A stretch of DNA of 21,655 nt from DUEL01 sp964580565 (GCA_964580565.1 CAZOLN010000033.1:1-21655), one strand, 5' to 3'; numbered from the stretch's first letter, positions 1 to 7,890 are shown. Numbers and translations: made by a program. Notes: a model not told the origin generated them from the sequence alone.

Positions 1-180
1 TAGGGCCCCTTCCCTACTGGACATTGTAATCGAATTCCTTCTCCCGTCAACCGTCGGCGCTCGGCCACAAGCGCGGGGCCGGATTTCGCATAGCCTGATA
101 TGCTACTCCAAGAGAACAGGGGCGCGGTCCTTTATTGGAACGGCGTGTGATGACTACACGAAATGCAACGCGGAACCACC

Positions 181-208
181 TTGACTTTTCCGGCCCAAAC
201 GGTAGAAT
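181..208 (+). promoter_or_regulatory. sigma70-type promoter for the REC-LC7/polA pair
   Basis: TTGACT (181-186) and TAGAAT (203-208) are separated by 16 nt. Transcription would begin near 215, just upstream of an SD-like GAGGCAAGG and the GTG at 240. This placement argues against the longer reading-frame starts at 135 and 150, because the promoter would lie inside them. Confidence 0.55.
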
Positions 209-239
209 GGGTCGAAACCCGACTGCAGAGGCAAGGCTT

Positions 240-1001
240 GTGTCTCCACGTATCCTGGTCGTAGATCCCAATATTCCGTTCGCCACCATGTTGGTACAGA
301 GCCTCACGGAGATGGTCGACGCTGAAGCAACCGCCGTGCACACCGGTCGAGCCGCGCTGGATTCCCTCACGGCTACCCCCTACGACCTGGTCATCGTCGA
401 CATGGGAGTGGAGGACATGCCCGCCCCCGACCTCGTGCGCGCGGTGCGCGAGCAGCACCCCAACCTCGCCATCATCGTCATCCCTCTGGAAGGGGACGCC
501 GTTCCCCCCGAACTGGATGGCATCGAGGTGCAGGGGACCCTCCCCAAGCCCTTCTTCCTGCCGGACCTCCCGGCGCGGGTTCGCTCCGCTCTGGACGGCT
601 CCCACCACCGCCCCTCCCCACCGCCCGCGGACGCCCTCACCGAGGAGATCCTCCAGGAAATGTCGCATCTGGCCAGCGAGATCCAGGCCAAGGCCGTTTT
701 GCTCACCCAGGGCGATCGGGTGATAGCCCAAGTTGGGGAACTGTCTCCGGAGGAGGTGCAGGACCTCGCGGCGGCGATCGCCGAATCGTGGCAGACGTCC
801 GCCCGCGTCGCCAAGATCCTGGGCAAAGAGCAGCTCCGCTTCGAGCAGAGCATCGGCGGGGGGGAGCACATCCTCTACTCCTTCGCCCTGGTGGAGGACC
901 TGCTGCTCTCCGCCCTGATCGAGGGCAAGGTCCCCCTGGGGATCATCCGTCACCGCTCCCGGGAGACGGCCGAAGCCATCCGAAAGCGATTGGAAAAATG
1001 A
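240..1001 (+). CDS. Response-regulator receiver domain fused to a roadblock/LC7 domain
   Basis: This 253-aa protein has an N-terminal CheY-like receiver (about residues 1-118) and a C-terminal roadblock/LC7 (MglB-like) domain (about 132-253, with the AVLLTQGDRVIAQVG strand-turn pattern). The receiver keeps the phospho-acceptor Asp54 (VIVDM) and Lys103 (LPKPF). It has only one of the usual acidic pair (Asp9, followed by Pro), and Pro82 replaces the switch Thr/Ser, so phospho-signalling may be altered. Roadblock proteins usually bind and regulate small Ras-like GTPases; a GTPase of that kind lies at 19985-20500. GTG at 240 is chosen because a promoter lies at 181-208 and GAGGCAAGG precedes it; TTG 135 and ATG 150 are longer alternatives. 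The stop overlaps the polA start (ATGA), implying translational coupling. The partner and output are unknown. Confidence 0.8.
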   Translation: MSPRILVVDPNIPFATMLVQSLTEMVDAEATAVHTGRAALDSLTATPYDLVIVDMGVEDMPAPDLVRAVREQHPNLAIIVIPLEGDAVPPELDGIEVQGTLPKPFFLPDLPARVRSALDGSHHRPSPPPADALTEEILQEMSHLASEIQAKAVLLTQGDRVIAQVGELSPEEVQDLAAAIAESWQTSARVAKILGKEQLRFEQSIGGGEHILYSFALVEDLLLSALIEGKVPLGIIRHRSRETAEAIRKRLEK

Positions 1002-3772
1002 CCCCTAAATTGGTCCTTATCGACGGACACGCCCTGGCCTACCGGGCATTTCACGCCCTGCCCGTAGACCGGTTCGCCACCCGCGACGGAGAGCCCACCA
1101 ACGCCACCTACGGCTTCACCTCCACCCTTCTGCACATCCTCCAGGAATCCCACCCCGACTACATCGCCGTTTGCTTCGACGCAGGACGGTCCGGACGGGA
1201 CCTCGTCTATCCCGAGTACAAGAGCCAGCGGGACCGGATGCCCGACGAAATGCACATCCAGATGGGACGGATCCGCCAGATCGTGGACGCCTTGGGCATC
1301 CCCATCTTCGAACTGAACGGGTACGAGGCGGACGACCTTCTGGGCACGTTGGCCCGCCAGGCCGCCGAGCAGGGAGTGGAAACCCTCATCGTCACGGGAG
1401 ATCGCGACCTCCTGCAGCTCGTCGGCCCCCACGTAAAGGTCTTCCTCGCCGGTCGGCGGCTTTCCGAGGGAAAGATCTACGACGAGGAGGCGGTCCGCGC
1501 GCGCTACGGGGGCCTCTCCCCCGCCCAACTGCGGGACTACAAAGCGCTGGTCGGCGACAAGTCCGACAACATCCCGGGCGTGGGAGGGATCGGAGACAAG
1601 ACGGCGACCCGGCTTCTTCGCCAATACGGCTCCCTGGAGGCCATCTACGACCATCTGGACGAGATCCAACCCGCCCGTTTCCGAACGGCGTTGGAGAAGG
1701 GGCGCGAGGCCGCTTTCCTCAGCAGGGAACTCTCTACCATTCACACCGACCTGCCCGTGAAACTGGACCTGGCGGCGTGCAAGGCCCGTCACTTCGACCG
1801 GGAGCGCGTGCTCGACCTTTTCCGCCGTTTGGAGTTCCGCTCCCTGATCAACCGCCTGCCCGCGTCGGAGGGGCCGGCCCACCAACTCACCCTCTTCCCC
1901 TCCGGCAAGAGCCGCTCCCCATCATCGCCCACCCGCCACCACGTCGTCCGCGCGCCCGACCAACTGGCCCAACTGGTCGAGCGGCTCCGTCGGGCCAAGG
2001 CGGTCACCTTCGACGTCGAAACCACCTCCCCCGACCCGATGCGCGCCGATCTGGTCGGCCTCGCCTTCACCGACCGGGAGGGCGAGGGGTGGTACATCCC
2101 CGTGGGCCATCAGGAAGGGCCCCAACTGGACGAACATCAGGTCCTGGAGGCGGTCCGGCCCATCTTGGAGGACGCCGCCGTCCCCAAACAGGCCCACAAC
2201 GCCAAGTACGATATGGGGGTCCTGGCACGACACGGTATCAAGGTCCAGGGACTCGCGTTCGACACGATGATCGCCGAATGGCTCACCAATCCCGCCAGTC
2301 GCAACCTGGGCCTCAAACACCTGGCGTTCATCCGACTGGGGATCGAGATGACCACGCTGCAGGACCTGATCGGGTCCGGGCGCAAGCAGATCACGCTGGC
2401 GGAGGTGGGGATCGAGCAGGTCGCTGCCTACGCCGCCGCCGATGTGGACGTCACCCATCGGCTGGTCGGCGTCCTGGAACCAGAACTCCGCCAGAAGGGC
2501 CATTGGGACCTGTTCACCCAAATGGAGATCCCCCTGGTCGAGGTACTTCTGGCGATGGAGATGGCTGGCGTCGCCCTGGACGTGCCCTTCCTCCAGAAGA
2601 TGTCCGAAGACCTGGGCCGACGGTTGGCCGAACTGGAGGAAGAGATCCAGCGGATGGTGGGGTACCGGTTCAACGTCAACTCGGGCCAGCAACTGGCGAA
2701 GGCCCTCTTCGAGGTCCTGCGGCTCCCCACCCGGAACGTCCCCCGCACCGCCACCGGCCGCTACTCCGTCGCCGCCAGCGTGCTGGAATCGTTGCGGGGC
2801 ACCCACCCGGTGATCGAGCGCATCCTGGAGCAGCGGGAACTGGCCAAACTGAAATCGACCTACGTGGACGCCTTGCCCATGCTGATCAACCCCGAGACCG
2901 GTCGGCTCCACACCTCCTACAACCAGACCGGGACCGTCACCGGCCGCATCTCCTCCAGCGAGCCGAACCTGCAGAACATCCCCATCCGCTCCCCTCTAGG
3001 ACGGCAGGTGCGGAAGGCCTTCATCGCACCGCAGGGATGGGTGCTGCTGGGCGCGGACTATTCCCAGATCGAACTGCGCGTCCTGGCCCACATCAGCGGC
3101 GACCCCGGCCTTGTGGAGGCGTTCCGCCGGGGCGAGGACATCCATGCCACGACCGCCGCCGCCCTCTTCGACATCCCTTTGGACCAGGTAACCCCTAACC
3201 AGCGTCGGTTCGCCAAGCAGGTCAACTTCGGCCTGATCTATGGGATGAGCACCTACCGCCTGGCCCGCGACAGCGGCCTCACGCAGGCCGAGGCGGAGAA
3301 CTTCGTCGCCCAGTATTTCGGCCGCTTCCCCAAGGTCCGGGGATACCTGGAGAAGACCATCGCCCAGGCCAAGAGCAAGGGGTACGTGGAGACGCTGCTA
3401 GGCCGCCGCCGGTATTTCCCCGTGTTCCAGAGCACCGCTCCCGGCACAGACCAGGCCCGTCGCCGGGCGGAGCGGGAAGCGGTCAACGCCCCAATCCAGG
3501 GCTCCGCCGCCGACATCATCAAACTCGCTATGCTCCACCTTCATCGGGCCCTTCAAGAGCGCGGGCTGAAGGCCCGGATGATCATCCAGGTCCACGACGA
3601 ACTGATCCTGGAGGTCCCCCAAGCGGAACTGTCCGCAACGGCCCCCCTGGTACGTCAGGTGATGGAATCCGTGTACCCCCTGCGGGTCCCACTGAAGGTC
3701 GACCTGAAAGCAGGACCCAACTGGGGAGAGATGGAACCGATCCCCCCGAGCGCTACAACCGTCCAGGAGTGA
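998..3772 (+). CDS. polA: DNA polymerase I with 5' nuclease and proofreading domains
   Basis: This is a full-length family A polymerase (924 aa) for Okazaki-fragment maturation and repair synthesis. The N-terminal 5'-3' nuclease has Asp9 (LIDGHALAYRAFH), YEADDLL, TGDRDLLQL and the helix-hairpin segment VGDKSDNIPGVGGIGDK. The 3'-5' exonuclease looks active: Exo I has D339-x-E341 (DVETTS), Exo II AHNAKYD, Exo III YAAADVD. Many bacterial Pol I enzymes have lost these residues. The polymerase domain has motif A DYSQIELR (Asp687), motif B with Lys740 and Phe744 (KQVNFGLIYG) and motif C QVHDELI (Asp867). Phe at the O-helix position is the E. coli-type residue that disfavours dideoxynucleotides. The ATG at 998 overlaps the upstream stop by 4 nt; the frame stays open further upstream, but homology begins at MTPKLVLIDG. 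Confidence 0.97.
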   Translation: MTPKLVLIDGHALAYRAFHALPVDRFATRDGEPTNATYGFTSTLLHILQESHPDYIAVCFDAGRSGRDLVYPEYKSQRDRMPDEMHIQMGRIRQIVDALGIPIFELNGYEADDLLGTLARQAAEQGVETLIVTGDRDLLQLVGPHVKVFLAGRRLSEGKIYDEEAVRARYGGLSPAQLRDYKALVGDKSDNIPGVGGIGDKTATRLLRQYGSLEAIYDHLDEIQPARFRTALEKGREAAFLSRELSTIHTDLPVKLDLAACKARHFDRERVLDLFRRLEFRSLINRLPASEGPAHQLTLFPSGKSRSPSSPTRHHVVRAPDQLAQLVERLRRAKAVTFDVETTSPDPMRADLVGLAFTDREGEGWYIPVGHQEGPQLDEHQVLEAVRPILEDAAVPKQAHNAKYDMGVLARHGIKVQGLAFDTMIAEWLTNPASRNLGLKHLAFIRLGIEMTTLQDLIGSGRKQITLAEVGIEQVAAYAAADVDVTHRLVGVLEPELRQKGHWDLFTQMEIPLVEVLLAMEMAGVALDVPFLQKMSEDLGRRLAELEEEIQRMVGYRFNVNSGQQLAKALFEVLRLPTRNVPRTATGRYSVAASVLESLRGTHPVIERILEQRELAKLKSTYVDALPMLINPETGRLHTSYNQTGTVTGRISSSEPNLQNIPIRSPLGRQVRKAFIAPQGWVLLGADYSQIELRVLAHISGDPGLVEAFRRGEDIHATTAAALFDIPLDQVTPNQRRFAKQVNFGLIYGMSTYRLARDSGLTQAEAENFVAQYFGRFPKVRGYLEKTIAQAKSKGYVETLLGRRRYFPVFQSTAPGTDQARRRAEREAVNAPIQGSAADIIKLAMLHLHRALQERGLKARMIIQVHDELILEVPQAELSATAPLVRQVMESVYPLRVPLKVDLKAGPNWGEMEPIPPSATTVQE

Positions 3773-3775
3773 AGG

Positions 3776-3901
3776 ATGACCCAACAGGATTCCCCCTACG
3801 ATCGGCCATCCCTTCTCAACGCCGTTGTGAAGCGTTTCTCCTGCGCCCCCCGCCTGACGCCGGGCGACGTCTGCGAGATCGACCTTCGCCGTGCCGGTTG
3901 A
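3776..3901 (+). CDS. Possible small protein of 41 aa, unknown
   Basis: An ATG 3 nt after the polA stop opens a 41-codon frame (starting MTQQDSPYDRP, ending DLRRAG). A weak SD-like GGAG overlaps the polA end. It has two Cys residues, no membrane segment and no motif I recognise. The lepB promoter -35 element overlaps its last codons. It could be a real coupled small gene or chance; I infer coding only from its tight position and SD-like sequence. Confidence 0.35.
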   Translation: MTQQDSPYDRPSLLNAVVKRFSCAPRLTPGDVCEIDLRRAG

Positions 3902-3925
3902 CCTCTCCTCGGGCTGTACTATAAT
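3898..3925 (+). promoter_or_regulatory. Strong sigma70-type promoter for lepB
   Basis: TTGACC (3898-3903), a 16-nt spacer and a perfect TATAAT (3920-3925). The predicted start of transcription near 3932 lies upstream of AGGAGG (3948-3953) and the TTG at 3963. Confidence 0.75.
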
Positions 3926-3962
3926 CCAAATAAAGAACGCGCAACGCAGGAGGATCCGACCC

Positions 3963-4580
3963 TTGGAACCAACGACCTTCGACGAACCAACACCGCCGGG
4001 CCGTCCTGAGGACGGTCAGGAGGTCTCCCTGGCACGCACCTTTGGAGGAAGGTCCTTCCTCCGCGACCTGGTGGAGACGCTGCTCCTGACCCTCATCATC
4101 TTCCTCATCGTCAACGCCCTCACCGGCCGCTTTCAGGTGCGAGGAACGAGCATGGAGCCCACCTTGCACAACGGGCAATACATCATCGTCAGCAAACTGA
4201 GTTACCGGCTGGGCGATCCCCAACGGGGAGACATCATCGTCTTCCGCCCACCTAACGGGGCCCACGAGGACTACATCAAGCGCATCATCGGCCTGCCGGG
4301 AGAGAAAGTGGAGATCCGAGAGGGCGCGGTTTGGATCAACGGCTACCGGCTGGAGGAGCCCTACATCACCACCCCGACGCCCTATACCGGATCGTGGGAA
4401 CTGGGGCCGGACGAATACTTCGTCCTGGGGGACAACCGAGGAGGCTCGAGCGACTCCCATTCGTGGGGGCCGCTGCCCAGGGAGAACATCGTCGGCAAGG
4501 CGTGGCTTTGCTATTGGCCTCCCCAACACTGGGGCCCCCTCCCCCACTATCAGTTCCCCCCTGTCGAAGAAGAGGAGTGA
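3963..4580 (+). CDS. lepB: Signal peptidase I
   Basis: This membrane-anchored serine protease (205 aa) removes signal peptides from exported proteins. One N-terminal membrane segment (about residues 36-53, LVETLLLTLIIFLIVNAL) is followed by the catalytic domain. The nucleophile Ser63 lies in GTSMEPTL and the general-base Lys106 in DYIKRIIGLPG; the box GDNRGGSSDS matches the conserved GDN-x-x-x-S-x-DS region. The TTG at 3963 is preferred because AGGAGG (3948-3953) lies 9 nt upstream and the promoter TATAAT is at 3920-3925. The longer GTG start at 3891 would begin upstream of the promoter itself. The C-terminus ends in an acidic EEEE tail. A deoC-like gene starts 6 nt after the stop, so the two are probably cotranscribed. 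Confidence 0.93.
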   Translation: MEPTTFDEPTPPGRPEDGQEVSLARTFGGRSFLRDLVETLLLTLIIFLIVNALTGRFQVRGTSMEPTLHNGQYIIVSKLSYRLGDPQRGDIIVFRPPNGAHEDYIKRIIGLPGEKVEIREGAVWINGYRLEEPYITTPTPYTGSWELGPDEYFVLGDNRGGSSDSHSWGPLPRENIVGKAWLCYWPPQHWGPLPHYQFPPVEEEE

Positions 4581-4586
4581 CGGCTG

Positions 4587-5528
4587 ATGAAACCGTTCCG
4601 TCTTCCCTTGGTGAAGTTCCCTCCCGACGCATTGACCGAGATCATCCGCTGGCTGACCCCTCAGCGGTTGGCCTCCTTGATCGACGTCACCGACCTCAAG
4701 GCAGACACCCAGGAACCGAAGATCCACGAGATGGTCCGCTGGGCCACGGAGCACGGCTTCTACTCCATCTGCGTCAACCCGGTTGAGGTCGACCTTCTCC
4801 CCCGTCTCCTACAGGGGTCCGGCGTCCGGGAGTGCTACGTGATCGACTTCCCCCTGGGCAAACTCCCCATCGCGCTGAAAGCCCACCAGGCCGCGCAGGT
4901 GGTCTCCCAGAGCCGAACCCTGCGCGGGGAAGGGCCTGGATGGGTGGAACTGGATATGGTCATCAATGTCGGCCGGTTCAAACAGAACCCCGATTATACC
5001 CGACAGGAGATCGCAGCGGTCGTCGAGGCGGCCGATGGCGAGCATGTCAAGGTGATCATCCGTTCCTCAGAACTTGTCGACGAAGAGATCACCCTTGTCT
5101 GCCAGATCGCCAAAGAGGCGGGGGCCCACTTCGTCAAGAACTCCACGGGGATGGAGGCCTTCGGCGCCACACCCGACCACATCCGCCTGATGCGCGAGGC
5201 CGTTGGCTCCGACCTGGGGGTCAAGGCGGCCGGGGGCATCCGGGACGCGATGGCGGTGGTGCGGTTGATCTACGCCGGGGCGCTCGACCCCGCATTGCGC
5301 ACCCCGGAGAGGTTCCGCATCGGCACGTCCAGCCCCCTTCGCATCCTCTCCACACTGAGCGACCTCCAACAAGATCCCGAAGCGGCAGCCCAAGCGGAGA
5401 TCGTCCCCTGTACGGTCTGTCCATCCCTCCACGCGGACAAACTGCGCCCTGAGATACGGGAGTTCCACCTCCAGCGGTGTCATCAGTGCCCCTACCTTGC
5501 ATATCGGGAGGACCTTAGTCCGGTCTAG
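4587..5528 (+). CDS. deoC: DeoC-type aldolase with C-terminal CxxC pair
   Basis: The 313-aa protein is related to deoxyribose-phosphate aldolase, a TIM barrel that splits 2-deoxyribose 5-phosphate into glyceraldehyde 3-phosphate and acetaldehyde. It retains LIDVTDLK (LIDHTLLK in typical members), ELDMVINVG (Asp123), the Schiff-base Lys184 in FVKNSTG and the relay Lys213 in GVKAAGGIR. Differences from typical DeoC are Asn after the Schiff-base Lys (usually Thr) and VKVIIRSSEL where most have VKVILET. A C-terminal extension of about 50 residues carries CTVC and CHQC, a likely metal site not found in the short bacterial enzymes. GAGGAG precedes the ATG. It is either a divergent DeoC or a related class I aldolase with another substrate; a link to cdd at 10665 in nucleoside salvage is possible but only inferred. 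Confidence 0.82.
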   Translation: MKPFRLPLVKFPPDALTEIIRWLTPQRLASLIDVTDLKADTQEPKIHEMVRWATEHGFYSICVNPVEVDLLPRLLQGSGVRECYVIDFPLGKLPIALKAHQAAQVVSQSRTLRGEGPGWVELDMVINVGRFKQNPDYTRQEIAAVVEAADGEHVKVIIRSSELVDEEITLVCQIAKEAGAHFVKNSTGMEAFGATPDHIRLMREAVGSDLGVKAAGGIRDAMAVVRLIYAGALDPALRTPERFRIGTSSPLRILSTLSDLQQDPEAAAQAEIVPCTVCPSLHADKLRPEIREFHLQRCHQCPYLAYREDLSPV

Positions 5529-5541
5529 GAGCGACTATATA
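5515..5541 (+). promoter_or_regulatory. Weak candidate promoter before the duplicated-domain protein
   Basis: TTAGTC (5515-5520) and TATATA (5536-5541) are spaced by 15 nt, overlapping the deoC end. The A+T-rich patch stands out locally, but both spacing and -35 are poor, so read-through from lepB/deoC is equally likely. Confidence 0.3.
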
Positions 5542-5592
5542 AGGGATGAACCCGGCACGATCCGACCACCACACAGCCAAGGAGGGATGCTT

Positions 5593-6120
5593 ATGGAGGA
5601 GACCCTGCGCACAGGATGGCTTGCGGTGGACTTCTTCACCCAGAGTTATCGTATCTCCGGGCACGTGGACGTGCGGCAGAGGAACCTCGCCGACATCCTC
5701 AACGATCCCACCACCAGTTTCGTCCGTCTAGAGGATGCCTACATCTCTCCCCTCGATCGTCCAGGGGAGATCGTGGCCACCTACCCCACTCCACACCTGG
5801 TCAAGGCCAACCTCACCTTCGCCGTCGTCCCCCATCAGGAGGACGCTCTCTCCCGCAAACAGGCTTACGGGCGCTATCTGGGCACATTCCTCCAGCAGAT
5901 CTTCCTCACCGTGCCGGGGTTCGAGATCGTGGGCTATCTGCGCCTCTCCTCAAGGATCGATCTGCGTCGGGTGTTGACCACGGAGCCCAACGACTTTATC
6001 GCCGTGCTGGACGGGCGGGTCCGAGTCTCCCTCCGCCCGGACATAACCTTCACCGGAGGAGGTATCCTGGTCAACAGACGCCACATCGGCGCGTTCTGCG
6101 TGGTGGAAGAGGAAGAATAA
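5593..6120 (+). CDS. Unknown protein with an internal duplication
   Basis: I do not recognise the family with confidence. The soluble 175-aa protein seems to hold two copies of a beta-rich unit. Around residues 20-45 the pattern is YRISGHVDVRQRNLADIL followed by FVRLEDAYIS; around 116-145 it is FEIVGYLRLSSRIDLRRVL followed by FIAVLDGRVRVS. Both have a hydrophobic strand, G, an R-x-x-L-x-x-x-L helix and a strand ending in an acidic turn. The C-terminus ends in EEEE. ATG 5593 is chosen over ATG 5587 because AAGGAGGG (5579-5586) directly abuts 5587 but is well spaced for 5593. It lies 64 nt after deoC and 32 nt before the CpaE-like ATPase, so it may serve that protein. No signal peptide or membrane segment is visible. 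Confidence 0.8.
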   Translation: MEETLRTGWLAVDFFTQSYRISGHVDVRQRNLADILNDPTTSFVRLEDAYISPLDRPGEIVATYPTPHLVKANLTFAVVPHQEDALSRKQAYGRYLGTFLQQIFLTVPGFEIVGYLRLSSRIDLRRVLTTEPNDFIAVLDGRVRVSLRPDITFTGGGILVNRRHIGAFCVVEEEE

Positions 6121-6152
6121 GCCCAGCAGGAAAGGTGCGAAGGAGGTGCAGA

Positions 6153-7283
6153 ATGGCTCGGATCCTGGTGATCGATGACAACACGGATCTCCTCCAGATG
6201 ATTCGGCTGTTGCTTGAAGAGCGGGGAGGTCACCAGGTCATCCTCGCGGCGGAGGGAGAGGACGGCCTGCGCAAGGCGGTGGAAAGCCCGCCGGACCTGG
6301 CGATCGTGGACATCATGATGCCGGGGATGAACGGGTACGAGGTGTGCCGCCGCCTCCGTCAGGAGCCTGCCACGGCCAGCATTCCCATCATCGTCCTCAC
6401 CGCCCGCGGACAAGACATCGACCGAAAGACCGCGCTGGAGGCGGGCGCCGATCTGCACATCCCCAAGCCCGTCACGATGTCGGAACTGCTGGAGCGGGTC
6501 AACGAGTTGCTCGCCCGCGGCCGGGAGACCCCCGCCATTCGCTTCGGCGGCACCATCGCCTTGCTCAGCCTGCGGGGCGGCGTGGGAACCACCACCATCG
6601 CCGTAAACCTAGCCCTCCTCCTGGCCCAACAAGCCGAGCAAAAGGCCTGCCTGGTCGATCTCTCCCCCTCCTCCGGCAACGTCGCGCTCCAACTGGGCCT
6701 GCGCCCCGACCCCAACTGGTCGGCTTTGGCGCTCCTGAGCACGGGGATCGGCACGGAGACGATCAAGACGTATCTACTGACCCACCCCTCCGGCCTCCGC
6801 GTGCTGGCCGCTCCCTTCGTCCCGGTCATCGGCGAGGGGCTCCCGCGGGACAAAGTGTTGGCCGCTCTATCCGCCCTCCGCCACGACTTCCCTCTCCTGG
6901 TGATCGACCTTCCCTCCGTGCTGAGCGATGTGACGATGGCCGCCCTGGAGAACGCGGACATCATCGCCCTGGTGATGACATCCGATCCCGCCTCCATCCA
7001 GGCCACCATCGGCACGCTGCAGGTGCTGAAGGGATTCGGAGAGCGAATCCGCCTGATCCTCAACCAGACACAGCCGCACCAGGCGGTCTCGGCCAAGGCC
7101 CTGGAGCGCGTCCTCCGGGCCTCGATCGACGGCGTCGTCCCCTTCGACCCCGCCCAGGCCCAGGCCCTGGCGAGGGGGAAACCGCTGGTCTACGCCAACC
7201 CCGACGCCCCCCTGGCGAAGGCGGTGGCTGCACTTGTGCCCGCCCTTCAACCCGTCGGCCCGCGCCGCCCGGCAGCGGCGTGA
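6153..7283 (+). CDS. CpaE/TadZ-like receiver-MinD-type ATPase
   Basis: The 376-aa protein joins an intact receiver domain to a ParA/MinD-like ATPase. The receiver (1-120) has Asp8/Asp9 (VIDDN), phospho-acceptor Asp53 (IVDIMMPGMNG), Thr83 (VLTARG) and Lys105 (IPKPV). The ATPase starts near residue 133 with RGGVGTTTIAVNLA (141-154), a deviant Walker A in which the usual final Lys (GKT) is Thr, as in several CpaE/TadZ proteins. LLVIDLPS is the Walker B-like strand. This architecture usually positions pili or other polar structures; no tad or flp pilus genes are in the window. AGGAGG (6141-6146) sets the ATG at 6153. Whether it hydrolyses ATP is uncertain because of the Walker A change. Confidence 0.88.
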   Translation: MARILVIDDNTDLLQMIRLLLEERGGHQVILAAEGEDGLRKAVESPPDLAIVDIMMPGMNGYEVCRRLRQEPATASIPIIVLTARGQDIDRKTALEAGADLHIPKPVTMSELLERVNELLARGRETPAIRFGGTIALLSLRGGVGTTTIAVNLALLLAQQAEQKACLVDLSPSSGNVALQLGLRPDPNWSALALLSTGIGTETIKTYLLTHPSGLRVLAAPFVPVIGEGLPRDKVLAALSALRHDFPLLVIDLPSVLSDVTMAALENADIIALVMTSDPASIQATIGTLQVLKGFGERIRLILNQTQPHQAVSAKALERVLRASIDGVVPFDPAQAQALARGKPLVYANPDAPLAKAVAALVPALQPVGPRRPAAA

Positions 7284-7297
7284 CCCCGCAGAAGCAA

Positions 7298-7326
7298 TCA
7301 GCGGATGGCCTTGAGCCATCCGCTGA
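7298..7326. terminator. 12-bp perfect hairpin between convergent genes
   Basis: TCAGCGGATGGC (7298-7309) and its exact reverse complement (7315-7326) flank a 5-nt loop. It lies 15 nt after the CpaE-like gene and 28 nt after the minus-strand membrane gene. No long T tract follows on the plus strand; on the minus strand a short T-rich run follows. Probably a bidirectional terminator or transcript-stabilising stem. Confidence 0.6.
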
Positions 7327-7353
7327 AGAGGTTGGGGCCAAACCGGCTGCGGG

Positions 7354-7545
7354 TCACCGGAAGGGAACGATCCGCCCCGCCATCACCAGGCACATACACC
7401 CCAGAAGGGCCACGTTCAAAAAGAGCAAGAGGGAAAGGACGAACCGCTGCCACGGGGCGAGATCTAACAGGACCCCTGCCAACCCTCGCGGGGCTTCCCG
7501 CTTTTCCTCCTCCTCCCAGGTCTCTTCACGCAGGTCGTCCCACAT
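7354..7545 (-). CDS. Small single-pass membrane protein
   Basis: The 63-aa product has an acidic and charged N-terminus (MWDDLREETWEEEEKRE), then WQRF and one strong hydrophobic helix (about residues 34-57, FVLSLLLFLNVALLGCMCLVMAG), ending in RIVPFR. Topology is most simply N-terminus inside. The purine-rich SD GGGGAGGGG sits just upstream of the ATG on the minus strand. Evidence for coding is the clear soluble-to-membrane organisation, the SD and the shared hairpin terminator. I do not know a function. It converges on the CpaE-like gene and diverges from tRNA-Gln. Confidence 0.68.
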   Translation of the reverse strand: MWDDLREETWEEEEKREAPRGLAGVLLDLAPWQRFVLSLLLFLNVALLGCMCLVMAGRIVPFR

Positions 7546-7585
7546 GTTCCCCTCCCCACTTCCAGCAGATCACACCGCGCGTGTT

Positions 7586-7614
7586 AGCCTACCACACATC
7601 CGGCGACAGCGCAA
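7586..7614 (-). promoter_or_regulatory. Candidate promoter for the small membrane protein
   Basis: On the minus strand TTGCGC (7614-7609) and TAGGCT (7591-7586) are 17 nt apart. The -35 matches TTGC-type hexamers at other promoters here (7651, 14111, 21617); the -10 is weak. Confidence 0.35.
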
Positions 7615-7650
7615 GTGCCCGTCCAAGGTGAGTCTCATCAAAAGTGCGCC

Positions 7651-7679
7651 TTGCGGATAACGGCAAGGTGTGATAAGAT
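7651..7679 (+). promoter_or_regulatory. Promoter for tRNA-Gln
   Basis: TTGCGG (7651-7656), a 17-nt spacer and TAAGAT (7674-7679). Predicted initiation near 7686 leaves about 19 nt before the mature tRNA start. Confidence 0.62.
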
Positions 7680-7704
7680 AAAACCGCGTTGGACAAAGTT
7701 GCAC

Positions 7705-7775
7705 TGGGGCGTGGCCAAGTGGTAAGGCAACGGACTTTGGATCCGTGACCGTAGGTTCGAATCCTACCGCCCCAG
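7705..7775 (+). tRNA. tRNA-Gln (anticodon UUG)
   Basis: A complete cloverleaf is visible. The acceptor arm is TGGGGCG paired with CGCCCCA, the D stem GCC/GGC, and the anticodon stem ACGGA/TCCGT encloses a loop with TTG. The T stem is GTAGG/CCTAC with TTCGAAT. The discriminator base is G and CCA is not encoded. Anticodon UUG reads CAA and, by wobble, CAG. It stands alone, between a small membrane gene on the other strand and glmU. Confidence 0.95.
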
Positions 7776-7791
7776 CCTGGTGAATGGGAAC

Positions 7792-7841
7792 GCCTTCGAT
7801 CCACGAAGGCCCTATCTCGACCGCTATCGTAGCGATCGGTC
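7792..7841 (+). other. Two hairpins after tRNA-Gln
   Basis: GCCTTCG (7792-7798) pairs with CGAAGGC (7804-7810) around a 5-nt loop. GACCG(7819-7823)..CGGTC(7837-7841) with inner ATCG/CGAT forms a second stem carrying a 2-nt bulge. Neither has a T tract. They could protect the tRNA transcript 3' end or belong to a glmU leader. Confidence 0.45.
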
Positions 7842-7890
7842 AGACTTTGGACGAGTCGGCGAGTAAAAAGGGGTACCTTTATCGATAAGA

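Noticed and set aside
47..370. 107-codon minus-strand frame at the left edge
   Set aside because: It overlaps the promoter and receiver domain of the REC-LC7 gene, and shows no motif or SD.
1922..2911. 329-codon minus-strand frame inside polA
   Set aside because: Antisense to conserved exonuclease and polymerase motifs, with no SD and no motif.
1171..3198. 675-codon plus-strand frame inside polA
   Set aside because: It is out of frame with the polymerase and rich in Arg/Pro/Gly, a typical shadow of a high-GC gene.
3816..4754. 312-codon open frame on the minus strand over lepB and deoC
   Set aside because: It is antisense to two clear genes, has a Gly/Arg/Pro-biased composition without motifs, and arises from GC-rich codon use.
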